Assembly: GCA_947088515.1 (NCBI GenBank)
Contig: CAMUHA010000158.1
Coordinates: forward strand, 1-7,965
DNA length: 7,965 bases
Source of the DNA: an uncultured bacterium
Lineage (GTDB): Bacteria; Bacillota; Clostridia; Lachnospirales; Lachnospiraceae
Direction: 5' to 3'
Shown: positions 1 through 5,710 of the stretch, one piece after another
How the letters are laid out: the number at the start of each line of letters is the position of its first letter
Position numbering within the stretch: position 1 is the stretch's first letter
Position numbers and translations under genes: made by a program
Notes under the pieces: model-generated
What the model was told of the DNA's origin: nothing
What the model saw: only the letters and a program-made list of their open reading frames with translations
The model's database searches: none

Positions 1-144
1 TTTAATCCCGTTGTATGCTCCTGTAACCGCCGTACTAAATGAGCGTTTCAGCACATCCAGAAAAGGAGCCAGTACAAAAACCACAATTCCCGCAAAGCCT
101 GGAAATACAAATAAACAAAAAAACTTCCTTTTTTTCTTTTCCAT
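1..144 (-). CDS. ABC sugar transporter permease, MalF/UgpA type (N-terminal fragment)
   Basis: Only the first 48 codons are present; the gene runs off the low-coordinate edge of the window. The ATG is at 144-142. The peptide starts with a Lys/Arg-rich stretch (MEKKKRKFF), followed by a hydrophobic helix with the pattern F-x-F-P-G-F-A-G-I-x-x-F-x-L-A-P and then L-K-R-S-F. This is the typical opening of binding-protein-dependent sugar permeases (MalF/UgpA/LplB group): basic cytoplasmic tail, first membrane helix, then the 'Y/L..S.F' segment. A GGAG at 154-151 lies inside the end of the upstream solute-binding-protein gene and is 6 nt from the ATG. Only 3 nt separate that gene's stop from this start, so the two are almost certainly cotranscribed and translationally coupled. 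It would be one of the two membrane subunits importing the ligand captured by the neighbouring lipoprotein. The substrate cannot be read from this fragment. Confidence 0.85.
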   Translation of the reverse strand, partial: MEKKKRKFFCLFVFPGFAGIVVFVLAPFLDVLKRSFSTAVTGAYNGIK

Positions 145-147
145 AAA

Positions 148-2517
148 TTACTCCGCTATATAAATAGCCAGCTGCTTTACAATGGCCTCAAGCGCTTCCT
201 CAAGGCTCTGCTGTCCCAGGATATATTTTGCTCCTTCCTCAAAAACCGTCTCTTCAAAAACAGCATCCGATATATACGGAATGTCCGCCGATTCATACCA
301 TCCCCAAAGCACAGCCAGCTCCTCGCTGTCCGGGAAGAAAATATTAAGTATATATTCTAACCCGTCTTCATCAATGATTGCCATTGCGCCATATTCCCCG
401 TTTTCCCCCAGATATTCTTCTTCCGGTACCAGCAGCTCTTCCAGCGCCTTTTTGTTTACTGCATATCCTCCAAGCGCAACCTGGTTTTCTTTTCCCAGAA
501 ACATTTTTAAGAAATCCTCCGCCAGCTCCTTCTTGCCGGATGCCGCATTTATCCCCAGTATCGTTTCCGGTACAAAAACCCTTCCCTGTCCGTCCAAAGG
601 CGCAAGAATGGTATCTTCACATCCTTCCGCTTTAGGTACAGAGGTTAAATCAAAATAACCATTGGGATATGTATTCATTCCTGGGAGAATCTGGCAGCGC
701 CCTGCCACATAATCCAGAGAAAATCCTCCATAAAATGCCAGGTCATATATCCACTTTTCTCCTGCAACCTGGGCATTGTATTCTGAAGACTCCTTGTACC
801 GTTCCACGCTTTTTTCATTAATTCCATCCATTTGCGCCTCATAAATTCTCTTTGTCAAAGTAAGAAACTGCTCTAAGGCTTCCCTGTTAATTTCCCCGTT
901 CTCCTTCTTCCATTCAGGAGCGGAAATCACAGCAAAAAATCTCATTATTGCTTTTTCAGAACAAAGTCCAATCAAATCCGCCCCCGGACTGTCCTTGCGC
1001 ATCTGCTCTATCCCATCCGCAATTGCTGATAATCCTTTCATATTGACAACATACTTTTCCCTGCCCAGCATAACCGGAAAGCTTACCTGTCCGGGAACGG
1101 CATATACCTTTCCATCCCTCTCAAGAACAGGCAGAAGATTTTCAAACAGCTCCTCTTCCCCAAAGCTTCCTATCACTCCCTTTAAATCACAAAGGAGTCC
1201 CTTATCTGCATAGGAGTCCATAGGAAGACCGTCCATCACCAGTATGTCAGGACCTTCCCCTGCCATTATCTGTGTGTTCAACTTCTTTAGAGCATCTTCT
1301 CTTGTCACAGCGTCCCCTTCTCCCATTCCAATTTCATATTCCACATATACAGAAGGATTTTGTATCTGGTAAGAAGAAGCCGCAACCTGAATGCTGTAGT
1401 TTTCCTTTAAACTGTAAATTTTCAGCTTTTCATCCGGCGCTGCCGCCGCATCCGGGTCATAAGTAAACCTGACAAGCTTCCCTGCGCCGGACAGCGCCAA
1501 AAACTCCCCTGTTTCCAGAAAAACCATACTCTTTAATCCATATTGGGGATTTCCAAGCCGGGACAGTTTTCCGTCAATCAGCTGTTCTACCGCTTCTTCC
1601 CCTTCCCGGTAACAATGCAGCCCTTTTTTACCTGCAAGATATATCTCCCCCTCTTTTCCCGGAAACAGATATAAATCATACCAGCTGCCGCCGTTAAACT
1701 GTCTGTCCCCATAATTTTCCTTTACAAATTCCGAAACTGCCTGATTTTCCACATATGCCTTCTTTTCCAAGTCATAAAAAAGAGGAACTTCAAAATCATA
1801 CCCGTCCAGAATCATCAGATTTTCCTGAAACTGTATTAATCTGGGGGTTCCCATAGTTGTAAGAATCAACTCACTGCTGCCATCTGTCTTTACCTCGTAG
1901 ATGTTCTCCCCCAAAGTGGTTACAAAAAATCTGCCGGTATCTGAAACCCATAAACCAGCAGGGTACACATCATTTTCTGTCAGTGATAGCGAAACAGGAA
2001 TGACTGTTTCATCCGGTGTTACCAGCGCCAATTCCGGTGACAGGTCAAACATGGATTGTTCCTCGTCTTCCGTCTCTTCCCCATCTGCTTCCTCCCCGGC
2101 GCTTTTCTCATAATCCTCATAAATAATGCCTAATGTTCCATCAGGCGCCATTTTTACATCCATAATATAAGAGGTTTCCATCTTTTCCTCCAGCCAGTTG
2201 TGGCTGTGCGCCTTCCATGTTACGCCTCCGTCCTCTGATGCCTGCATACTTTGGCATCTGTCTGTTATCAGGAGCCTTCCGTCCGGCATCTTCCTCATTT
2301 CGCTGACTATATCCAGCAATTCTGATAAGTCCGTTTCCGTCTCCATATACCGCCCCTTTTGGTCCTCTGCTCTACTCTCTCCCTCCGCCTTGCTTTCCTG
2401 CCTCCTGGAACCATTCGTTTCATCCCCTTTTGCGTCCTGGTTTTTGCATCCTGCCATAAGCAGCATTACCGCTGCAGATAACAGACATATCAGCCTTTTC
2501 ATTGTTCCTTTTTTCAT
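148..2517 (-). CDS. Lipoprotein ABC solute-binding protein with N-terminal beta-propeller-like domain
   Basis: A 789-aa surface lipoprotein. The ATG at 2517 is supported by AAAGGAG at 2531-2525, 7 nt upstream; a second ATG at 2502 lacks this spacing. Residues 1-24 form a lipoprotein signal (MKK, hydrophobic core, LLMAGC) with lipidated Cys24, followed by a Ser/Glu/Lys-rich linker to about residue 60. Residues about 62-355 contain repeated beta-rich segments of the type 'M-P-D-G-R-L-L-I', 'A-P-D-G-T-L-G-I' and 'K-E-G-E-I-Y-L-A', plus one clear Asp-box, SEDGGVTW (94-101), suggesting a sialidase/BNR-like propeller. An acidic low-complexity loop interrupts it at about 138-155. From about 364 the protein resembles family 1 extracellular solute-binding proteins: 'LKIYSL' opening strand, 'LNTQIMAGEGPDILVMDG' (about 413-430), then 'G-K-V-Y-A-V-P' (469-475). 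Ordinary binding proteins are about 400-450 aa, so the first half is an added module. The protein presumably captures a ligand outside the membrane and passes it to the permease encoded 3 nt downstream. Substrate unknown. The promoter carries two BlaI-like operators. Confidence 0.85.
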   Translation of the reverse strand: MKKGTMKRLICLLSAAVMLLMAGCKNQDAKGDETNGSRRQESKAEGESRAEDQKGRYMETETDLSELLDIVSEMRKMPDGRLLITDRCQSMQASEDGGVTWKAHSHNWLEEKMETSYIMDVKMAPDGTLGIIYEDYEKSAGEEADGEETEDEEQSMFDLSPELALVTPDETVIPVSLSLTENDVYPAGLWVSDTGRFFVTTLGENIYEVKTDGSSELILTTMGTPRLIQFQENLMILDGYDFEVPLFYDLEKKAYVENQAVSEFVKENYGDRQFNGGSWYDLYLFPGKEGEIYLAGKKGLHCYREGEEAVEQLIDGKLSRLGNPQYGLKSMVFLETGEFLALSGAGKLVRFTYDPDAAAAPDEKLKIYSLKENYSIQVAASSYQIQNPSVYVEYEIGMGEGDAVTREDALKKLNTQIMAGEGPDILVMDGLPMDSYADKGLLCDLKGVIGSFGEEELFENLLPVLERDGKVYAVPGQVSFPVMLGREKYVVNMKGLSAIADGIEQMRKDSPGADLIGLCSEKAIMRFFAVISAPEWKKENGEINREALEQFLTLTKRIYEAQMDGINEKSVERYKESSEYNAQVAGEKWIYDLAFYGGFSLDYVAGRCQILPGMNTYPNGYFDLTSVPKAEGCEDTILAPLDGQGRVFVPETILGINAASGKKELAEDFLKMFLGKENQVALGGYAVNKKALEELLVPEEEYLGENGEYGAMAIIDEDGLEYILNIFFPDSEELAVLWGWYESADIPYISDAVFEETVFEEGAKYILGQQSLEEALEAIVKQLAIYIAE

Positions 2518-2541
2518 ACTCCGACTCCTTTCAAAACTTAT

Positions 2542-2557
2542 GACTATTGTAATAGTC
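2542..2557. promoter_or_regulatory. BlaI-type operator O2 of the transporter operon
   Basis: GACTATTGTAATAGTC is a perfect inverted repeat with 7-bp arms around a 2-bp centre. Its centre is 28 bp from the centre of O1, and it lies just downstream of the predicted transcription start, between about +5 and +20. Paired operators near the start site are typical of tightly repressed BlaI/MecI targets. Only this promoter has two copies of the ACTA-N6-TAGT dyad; the blaI promoter has one. Confidence 0.75.
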
Positions 2558-2568
2558 TGTTAGTTGAT

Positions 2569-2597
2569 AGACTATCACAATAGTCACCCTGTGTCAA
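2569..2597 (-). promoter_or_regulatory. Promoter of the solute-binding protein/permease operon
   Basis: Read on the minus strand, a consensus -35 TTGACA (2597-2592) is followed by a 17-nt spacer and a -10 TAGTCT (2574-2569) preceded by TG with one intervening base, an extended -10. An A/T-rich stretch lies just upstream of the -35. The expected start is near 2562, giving a leader of roughly 45 nt before the ATG at 2517. Spacing and sequence parallel the blaI promoter at 4850-4822 almost base for base. The assignment rests on motif match and on its position in front of a well-supported gene start; the transcription start itself is inferred. Confidence 0.75.
2570..2585 (-). promoter_or_regulatory. 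BlaI-type operator O1 of the transporter operon
   Basis: On the minus strand this reads GACTATTGTGATAGTC, a dyad with core ACTA-N6-TAGT. It begins 6 nt after the -35 hexamer and overlaps the extended -10, so a bound repressor would exclude RNA polymerase. The same word occupies the same position in the blaI promoter (4838-4823) and recurs at 2542-2557. The core differs from the TACA/TGTA operator of staphylococcal BlaI/MecI, so BlaI as the binder is inferred from sharing with the repressor's own promoter. Confidence 0.75.
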
Positions 2598-2699
2598 TTA
2601 TTTTTTCATTCTACAGGAAAATATAGATGTTGAAGAAGTCCGCGCTGCCGGGCGCACGTTGGCTTATGCTGAAATGTTCCTCTGGGCGCCTGTGTGCAT

Positions 2700-2736
2700 A
2701 AAAACGGCTGTTGAGGAAATTGTTCCTGCAACAGCC
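2700..2736 (-). terminator. Intrinsic terminator after the blaI-blaR1 operon
   Basis: On the minus strand a stem GGCTGTTG-c-AGGAA pairs with TTCCTCAACAGCC: 13 bp with one bulged base and a 4-nt loop. One G follows, then TTTTTAT. It starts 46 nt after the stop codon of the M56 peptidase gene. The plus strand has no T-run after the stem, so it acts only in the direction of these genes. It insulates blaI-blaR1 from the transporter operon, which has its own promoter. Between it and that promoter (2598-2699) I see no gene or clear motif. Confidence 0.85.
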
Positions 2737-2782
2737 TGCTTTATACATATTCAGTTTTCGCGTCAATATGACAACGTACCCT

Positions 2783-4255
2783 TTACTGCCATCTTTTGGT
2801 ATATTCTGCCGACTCTTTTTCAGAAAGATGCACCACGCCTTTTATCTGTCCCTCCTCATCATACTCTGTAATTACGCCTGTATAGCCGTTTTCCCTGCTA
2901 GCCGGCCGCAAAAACAGCCTGCCGGAAAAACCCCCTTTCCCCTCTTTTTGGTTATCCGCAAAAAAGTAAATAGGTTCTCCCTCATAGTAAAGCTGGTAAT
3001 CCTCTCCTAAAGCCTTTGCCCTTAGTCCAAACTGCCGATACTCCTGTATAACATCCGCCACTGTGTTCACAAAAGCTTCTTCACTCTCCGTCACTGCCTC
3101 CATCCTGCTTTGATTGTGAAGCCGGTCCCATCCACCGCCTTCAATTACAGCCTCTGCCGACTGCTCCTGTATTATCCAGTCATCCTCGCCTGCTAAATAT
3201 GTACGGTCTGATGTCACATCTTTCTCTGCCACAGCAATGGTAACTTCCTGTATCTGCTCCGCCTGGTCCCAGGAAGCGCCGGATGGTCCAATAAAGACTA
3301 TAAGCGATGCTATAACTGCCGCCCCGGCTGCAAAAGCTTTGGCACAGGACATTTTCTTAAACTTCATTATAGCCATGATTCTTTCCTTCACTGCATTTTT
3401 TCCAAATCCAAGCCCTGTGCGGAAACCTGCCTGCCGCTGCTGCGCCATGGAAAGCAGGGCCATGGCATAATCCTGCCTGCATGCTCCCCTCCCCCGAATC
3501 ACAGTTTCATCACATAAAAGTTCCATATCCCTGCTGTATAAAAAATACATTACCCATACAAGAGGATTAAACCAATGCAGGCACAGCGCCCCATGCGCAA
3601 TAAGCTTTTTTAAATTATCATGGTTTCTGATATGTATCAGCTCATGACGCAGGCAAAAATTAACTTCATTTTCTCCATTTAAATATATACCTTTGGGAAA
3701 TACGATTGCCGGCCGGAATATCCCATAAGTCACAGGCGTTAACGTACGGTCGGATATCTGTAATTTCACCTTTTCCATCCGCCTTTTGTCTTCCCCTTCC
3801 ATGGCTGATAGTATCAGGCCCCTGTCGCCATCCGGCATGGGAAGTCCTTCCCCAAACAGCTGACTGTCCCGGAAATAAAGATAAAAAGACCCTGCAAACA
3901 TCCCCAAAGCTCCCAGACAATATATAAGCCCAAAAACAGCCTTCTCCTCCTTTTTTTGCATGGATAAAGATATAATTAGCGTCTCTTCGTCTGCCCCTGC
4001 ATCCAATGTTGTTTCGTACGCCTCCTCAACTGACACCTTCACCGAACCCCGCTCCGCCATTAGAACTATATTTTCCAGACTTTCGATTCCAGGCAGAAAA
4101 ACAGGCAGTGAAAAAGGAAGCAGCAGCCGTAATATAACAATCTCCCACAATAAAACCATGGCTTTCTTTGGCAGATGGTGGACAAACAATGCACGCCAAA
4201 GCCCAATTCCCACAATCAGTATCCCCGCTCTCAGACTCATCTGCAGCAAATTCAT
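2783..4255 (-). CDS. BlaR1-like M56 family membrane metallopeptidase without penicillin-binding domain
   Basis: A 490-aa integral membrane protease of the BlaR1/MecR1 (peptidase M56) family. In the known family, an outside signal activates the cytosolic zinc protease, which leads to cleavage of the BlaI repressor. Membrane segments lie at about residues 3-22, 30-54, 105-128, 220-240 and 307-324. The zinc site is HELIH (204-208), with the family's downstream signature DMELLCDE at 243-250, whose Glu245 is the probable third ligand. 'T-P-V-T-Y-G-I-F-R-P-A-I-V-F-P' (173-187) is the usual M56 strand block before the active site. After the last helix only about 165 residues remain, with no Ser-x-x-Lys or other penicillin-binding motifs, ending in a small beta-rich segment ('YYEGEPIYFF' at 422-431). 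The start is placed at the ATG at 4255, where family-like sequence begins; AAAGGAG at 4275-4269 is 13 nt upstream. Alternatives are the ATG at 4267 (too close to that site) and an in-frame TTG at 4369 that would add 38 unusual residues across two hairpins. It is the partner of the repressor encoded upstream. Confidence 0.85.
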   Translation of the reverse strand: MNLLQMSLRAGILIVGIGLWRALFVHHLPKKAMVLLWEIVILRLLLPFSLPVFLPGIESLENIVLMAERGSVKVSVEEAYETTLDAGADEETLIISLSMQKKEEKAVFGLIYCLGALGMFAGSFYLYFRDSQLFGEGLPMPDGDRGLILSAMEGEDKRRMEKVKLQISDRTLTPVTYGIFRPAIVFPKGIYLNGENEVNFCLRHELIHIRNHDNLKKLIAHGALCLHWFNPLVWVMYFLYSRDMELLCDETVIRGRGACRQDYAMALLSMAQQRQAGFRTGLGFGKNAVKERIMAIMKFKKMSCAKAFAAGAAVIASLIVFIGPSGASWDQAEQIQEVTIAVAEKDVTSDRTYLAGEDDWIIQEQSAEAVIEGGGWDRLHNQSRMEAVTESEEAFVNTVADVIQEYRQFGLRAKALGEDYQLYYEGEPIYFFADNQKEGKGGFSGRLFLRPASRENGYTGVITEYDEEGQIKGVVHLSEKESAEYTKRWQ

Positions 4256-4284
4256 TTTTATAACCATGCTCCTTTCCAAAGCCC

Positions 4285-4339
4285 GGAGACTTTGTGCGCA
4301 GCGCAAATCTCCAGATTGAAAATTTTCAGTTTTCAATCT
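4285..4339 (-). other. Two abutting hairpins in the blaI-blaR1 intergenic leader
   Basis: The 132-nt gap between the repressor stop and the peptidase ATG contains two consecutive inverted repeats. First in the transcript, 4339-4313 has perfect 10-bp arms (AGATTGAAAA / TTTTCAATCT) around a 7-nt loop. Immediately adjoining, 4312-4285 has arms of 5 bp plus 7 bp separated by a one-base bulge (GGAGA.. / ..TCTCC, with a G-C-rich tip and one G-T pair) around a 3-nt loop. The second ends about 10 nt before the AAAGGAG used by blaR1. No T-run follows, so it is not an intrinsic terminator. Possible roles are mRNA processing or stability between the two genes, translation control of the protease, or a dispersed palindromic repeat inserted here. 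The pairing is directly seen; the function is inferred. Confidence 0.6.
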
Positions 4340-4387
4340 TTCCTCAGGCTCTTCTACGAACTTGTACAAATTTTTCCTGTGATATTT

Positions 4388-4741
4388 TCAGCTTAAATCG
4401 TTTATCAGCTTTTTCAGCTGGTCCACTTCCTGTTTTGACAGCTTCTTTCCATCCAGAAATGCAGCAAAAAACTTTTCCCTTGAACCGTCAAACATCTTAT
4501 CTATCAGCTCCTCCGTCTCATACTCTTGCACCTCTTTCCGCGAAACCAGCGCCTTGCAGATAAATCCCGGTTCCTCCCGTTTAACAGCCCCCTTATCCAC
4601 ACACTTCTTTATCACCGTATAAGTTGTATTCCTGTTCCAGCCAATTTCCTCTTTCAAAATTTTGACAATCTGCCCTGCCGGAAGTTCTCCCTTCTGCCAG
4701 AGCGCTTCCATGACTTTCCGCTCCGAATCAAATAACTTCAT
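4388..4741 (-). CDS. BlaI/MecI/CopY-family transcriptional repressor
   Basis: A 117-aa winged-helix repressor that would bind as a dimer to the ACTA-N6-TAGT dyads upstream of its own gene and of the transporter operon. The opening MKLFDSERKVMEALW matches the family's first helix ('SDSEWEVM..LW'). The recognition region reads 'GWNRNTTYTVIKKCVDKG' (about residues 34-51), very close to the BlaI/MecI 'W...T..T.L..L..KG' pattern. The C-terminal dimerization part (about 75-117) includes FDGSREKFFAAFLDGKKLS; the Ala94-Phe95 pair appears to align with the Asn-Phe bond cut in staphylococcal BlaI (alignment from memory). The length fits the family (about 115-130). The ATG at 4741 is chosen because family homology begins there and AAAGGAG lies 12 nt upstream; an in-frame TTG at 4774 would add 11 residues. 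It is the first gene of an autoregulated operon with the M56 peptidase. Confidence 0.9.
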   Translation of the reverse strand: MKLFDSERKVMEALWQKGELPAGQIVKILKEEIGWNRNTTYTVIKKCVDKGAVKREEPGFICKALVSRKEVQEYETEELIDKMFDGSREKFFAAFLDGKKLSKQEVDQLKKLINDLS

Positions 4742-4821
4742 TTTATCCCACCGCTCCTTTCTGTTTTCCTTCAAAACCTGTCACCTTCCAAAAGCACGCA
4801 AAAAGCCTCCTGCCCTCTTCT

Positions 4822-4850
4822 AAACTAACACAATAGTCATATTGTGTCAA
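4822..4850 (-). promoter_or_regulatory. blaI-blaR1 promoter
   Basis: On the minus strand, TTGACA (4850-4845), a 17-nt spacer, then TAGTTT (4827-4822) preceded by TGT, a weak but extended -10. The predicted start is near 4815, leaving a leader of about 75 nt. The layout matches the transporter promoter at 2597-2569, including the operator position. The whole promoter lies inside the loop of the terminator-like stem at 4880-4800. Confidence 0.75.
4823..4838 (-). promoter_or_regulatory. BlaI-type operator in the blaI promoter (autoregulation)
   Basis: On the minus strand GACTATTGTGTTAGTT carries the ACTA-N6-TAGT dyad, starts 6 nt after the -35 and overlaps the -10, exactly as O1 does at the transporter promoter. 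It also overlaps a perfect 8-bp-arm palindrome (ACACAATA-N4-TATTGTGT, 4828-4847) covering part of the -35. Two offset dyads are therefore possible; the three-site comparison favours the ACTA-N6-TAGT register. Confidence 0.7.
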
Positions 4851-4891
4851 TTTTTCCGGTAAAGAGAGTCAGGAGGCGGTAAGCGTCAGCG

Positions 4892-5668
4892 TTATGTCTC
4901 ATTCAGTATTCTTCCAATCTCCCCAAGCAGCCGTTCCTTCACTGCAGGCTTTAGGAAATATCCTGCCGGATTTAATCTAAGCACTGCTTCAATATTTGCC
5001 CTGTCATTGACAGCTGTCAGGAAAATAACAGGAATATCCCTCATTTCCTCATCCGAGCGTATCATTTCCAAAGTCATCTTTCCATCACAGACTGGCATCT
5101 CATAATCCAGCAAAATCAAATCAGGCCGTTTCTTACCGATAGAGGTCATTGCCTGCGCGCCGGAAATTGCTATTGCAACTTCGTAATATTCCTCAAGCAT
5201 TGCTTTCATGGTCCGAAGCGCTGTGCCGTTGTCATCCACTACCAAAATCCTCTTTTTGCCCCCATTTTCCCCTTTTTCTTCCGCCCCGTGCTTTTTGGCT
5301 TCTTCCTGCTCTATCCTAAGCTTCCTGCACACTGCCTCCATAATTACGGTATTTTCAACCGGGCGGATTAAATTTTCAAACTGGCTCTCTTCATAGTACT
5401 GGAAAAACGCTTCACTTTCTTCCTTTGTGCCAATCGTCAGAACCGGAATCTGGGCATACTTGTCACTTAACATAAAAAAAATGGATTTGTCAATATTATA
5501 AGCGCCAATCAGGCTAATCAAAACCAGGTCAGGATTCACAATTTTCATCATTCCCTCCAGGACCCCGGCATTTTCCGAACAAAGCTGCACATGAAAATAC
5601 TGCGCCAAAAACTTATTTGTCTCCTTAACCACTGTATTGAGCTTTCCAACCAATAAGATTTTTTTCAT
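4892..5668 (-). CDS. Dual-receiver response regulator with degenerate first receiver and no output domain
   Basis: A 258-aa soluble signalling protein. Residues about 138-255 form a complete receiver domain: RILVVDDN (acidic pair Asp145/Asp146), LILLDYEMPVCDG with phospho-acceptor Asp188, FLT with Thr218, and GYFLKPA with Lys240. Residues 1-116 have receiver-like secondary structure (KKILLVGKLN; PDLVLISLIGAYN; IPVLTIGT; NLIRPV), but the acidic pair is missing, the acceptor position is Ser52 and the conserved Lys is Arg102, so this is a pseudo-receiver. A charged linker (about 119-138) joins them. No DNA-binding or enzymatic output domain follows, so it probably passes phosphate on or acts by protein contact, as in Spo0F/DivK-like proteins. 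The start is the ATG at 5668, with AGGAG (5683-5679) 10 nt upstream; a GTG at 5674 is possible but only 4 nt from that site. It lies 42 nt after the hybrid kinase stop, so it is likely its operon partner. Confidence 0.85.
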   Translation of the reverse strand: MKKILLVGKLNTVVKETNKFLAQYFHVQLCSENAGVLEGMMKIVNPDLVLISLIGAYNIDKSIFFMLSDKYAQIPVLTIGTKEESEAFFQYYEESQFENLIRPVENTVIMEAVCRKLRIEQEEAKKHGAEEKGENGGKKRILVVDDNGTALRTMKAMLEEYYEVAIAISGAQAMTSIGKKRPDLILLDYEMPVCDGKMTLEMIRSDEEMRDIPVIFLTAVNDRANIEAVLRLNPAGYFLKPAVKERLLGEIGRILNET

Positions 5669-5710
5669 CTCCACACATCTCCTATTTTAAGTACCATTTC
5701 CGCCCCTTTA

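Larger units (their letters stand above)
4800..4880 (-). terminator. Probable terminator of the kinase/receiver operon, with a promoter inside its loop
   Basis: Minus-strand GCCTCCTG (4877-4870), a bulged A, then CTCTCTT (4868-4862) pairs with AAGAGGG (4819-4813) and CAGGAGGC (4812-4805): 15 bp with one G-T pair, followed directly by TTTTT (4804-4800). It begins 14 nt after the stop codon of the receiver gene. The 42-nt loop is long, but the operator palindrome within it can fold as an upper hairpin (8-bp arms). Transcripts started at the blaI promoter contain only the descending arm and so should escape termination. The long loop lowers confidence. Confidence 0.5.

Noticed and set aside
182..658. 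Plus-strand open frame of 158 codons
   Set aside because: It is antisense to the solute-binding-protein gene; its Ser/Pro-rich composition mirrors Glu/Gly/Lys codons of the real gene, and no ribosome site or family resemblance is seen.
2659..3010. Plus-strand frames of 70 and 99 codons across the blaR1 3' end and terminator
   Set aside because: They overlap the terminator stem and the protease coding region on the opposite strand and show no ribosome site or protein signature.
3666..3920. Minus-strand 84-codon frame inside the M56 peptidase gene
   Set aside because: It lies in an alternative frame of a strongly supported gene and has no recognisable domain.
2783..4255. Naming the M56 protein a true beta-lactam sensor (BlaR1/MecR1) and the locus beta-lactam resistance
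   Set aside because: There is no penicillin-binding domain and no beta-lactamase gene; the operator evidence points to a transporter operon.
4742..4774. TTG start extending the BlaI-like repressor by 11 residues
   Set aside because: Family similarity begins at the ATG at 4741, and the extension overlaps the AAAGGAG that serves that ATG.
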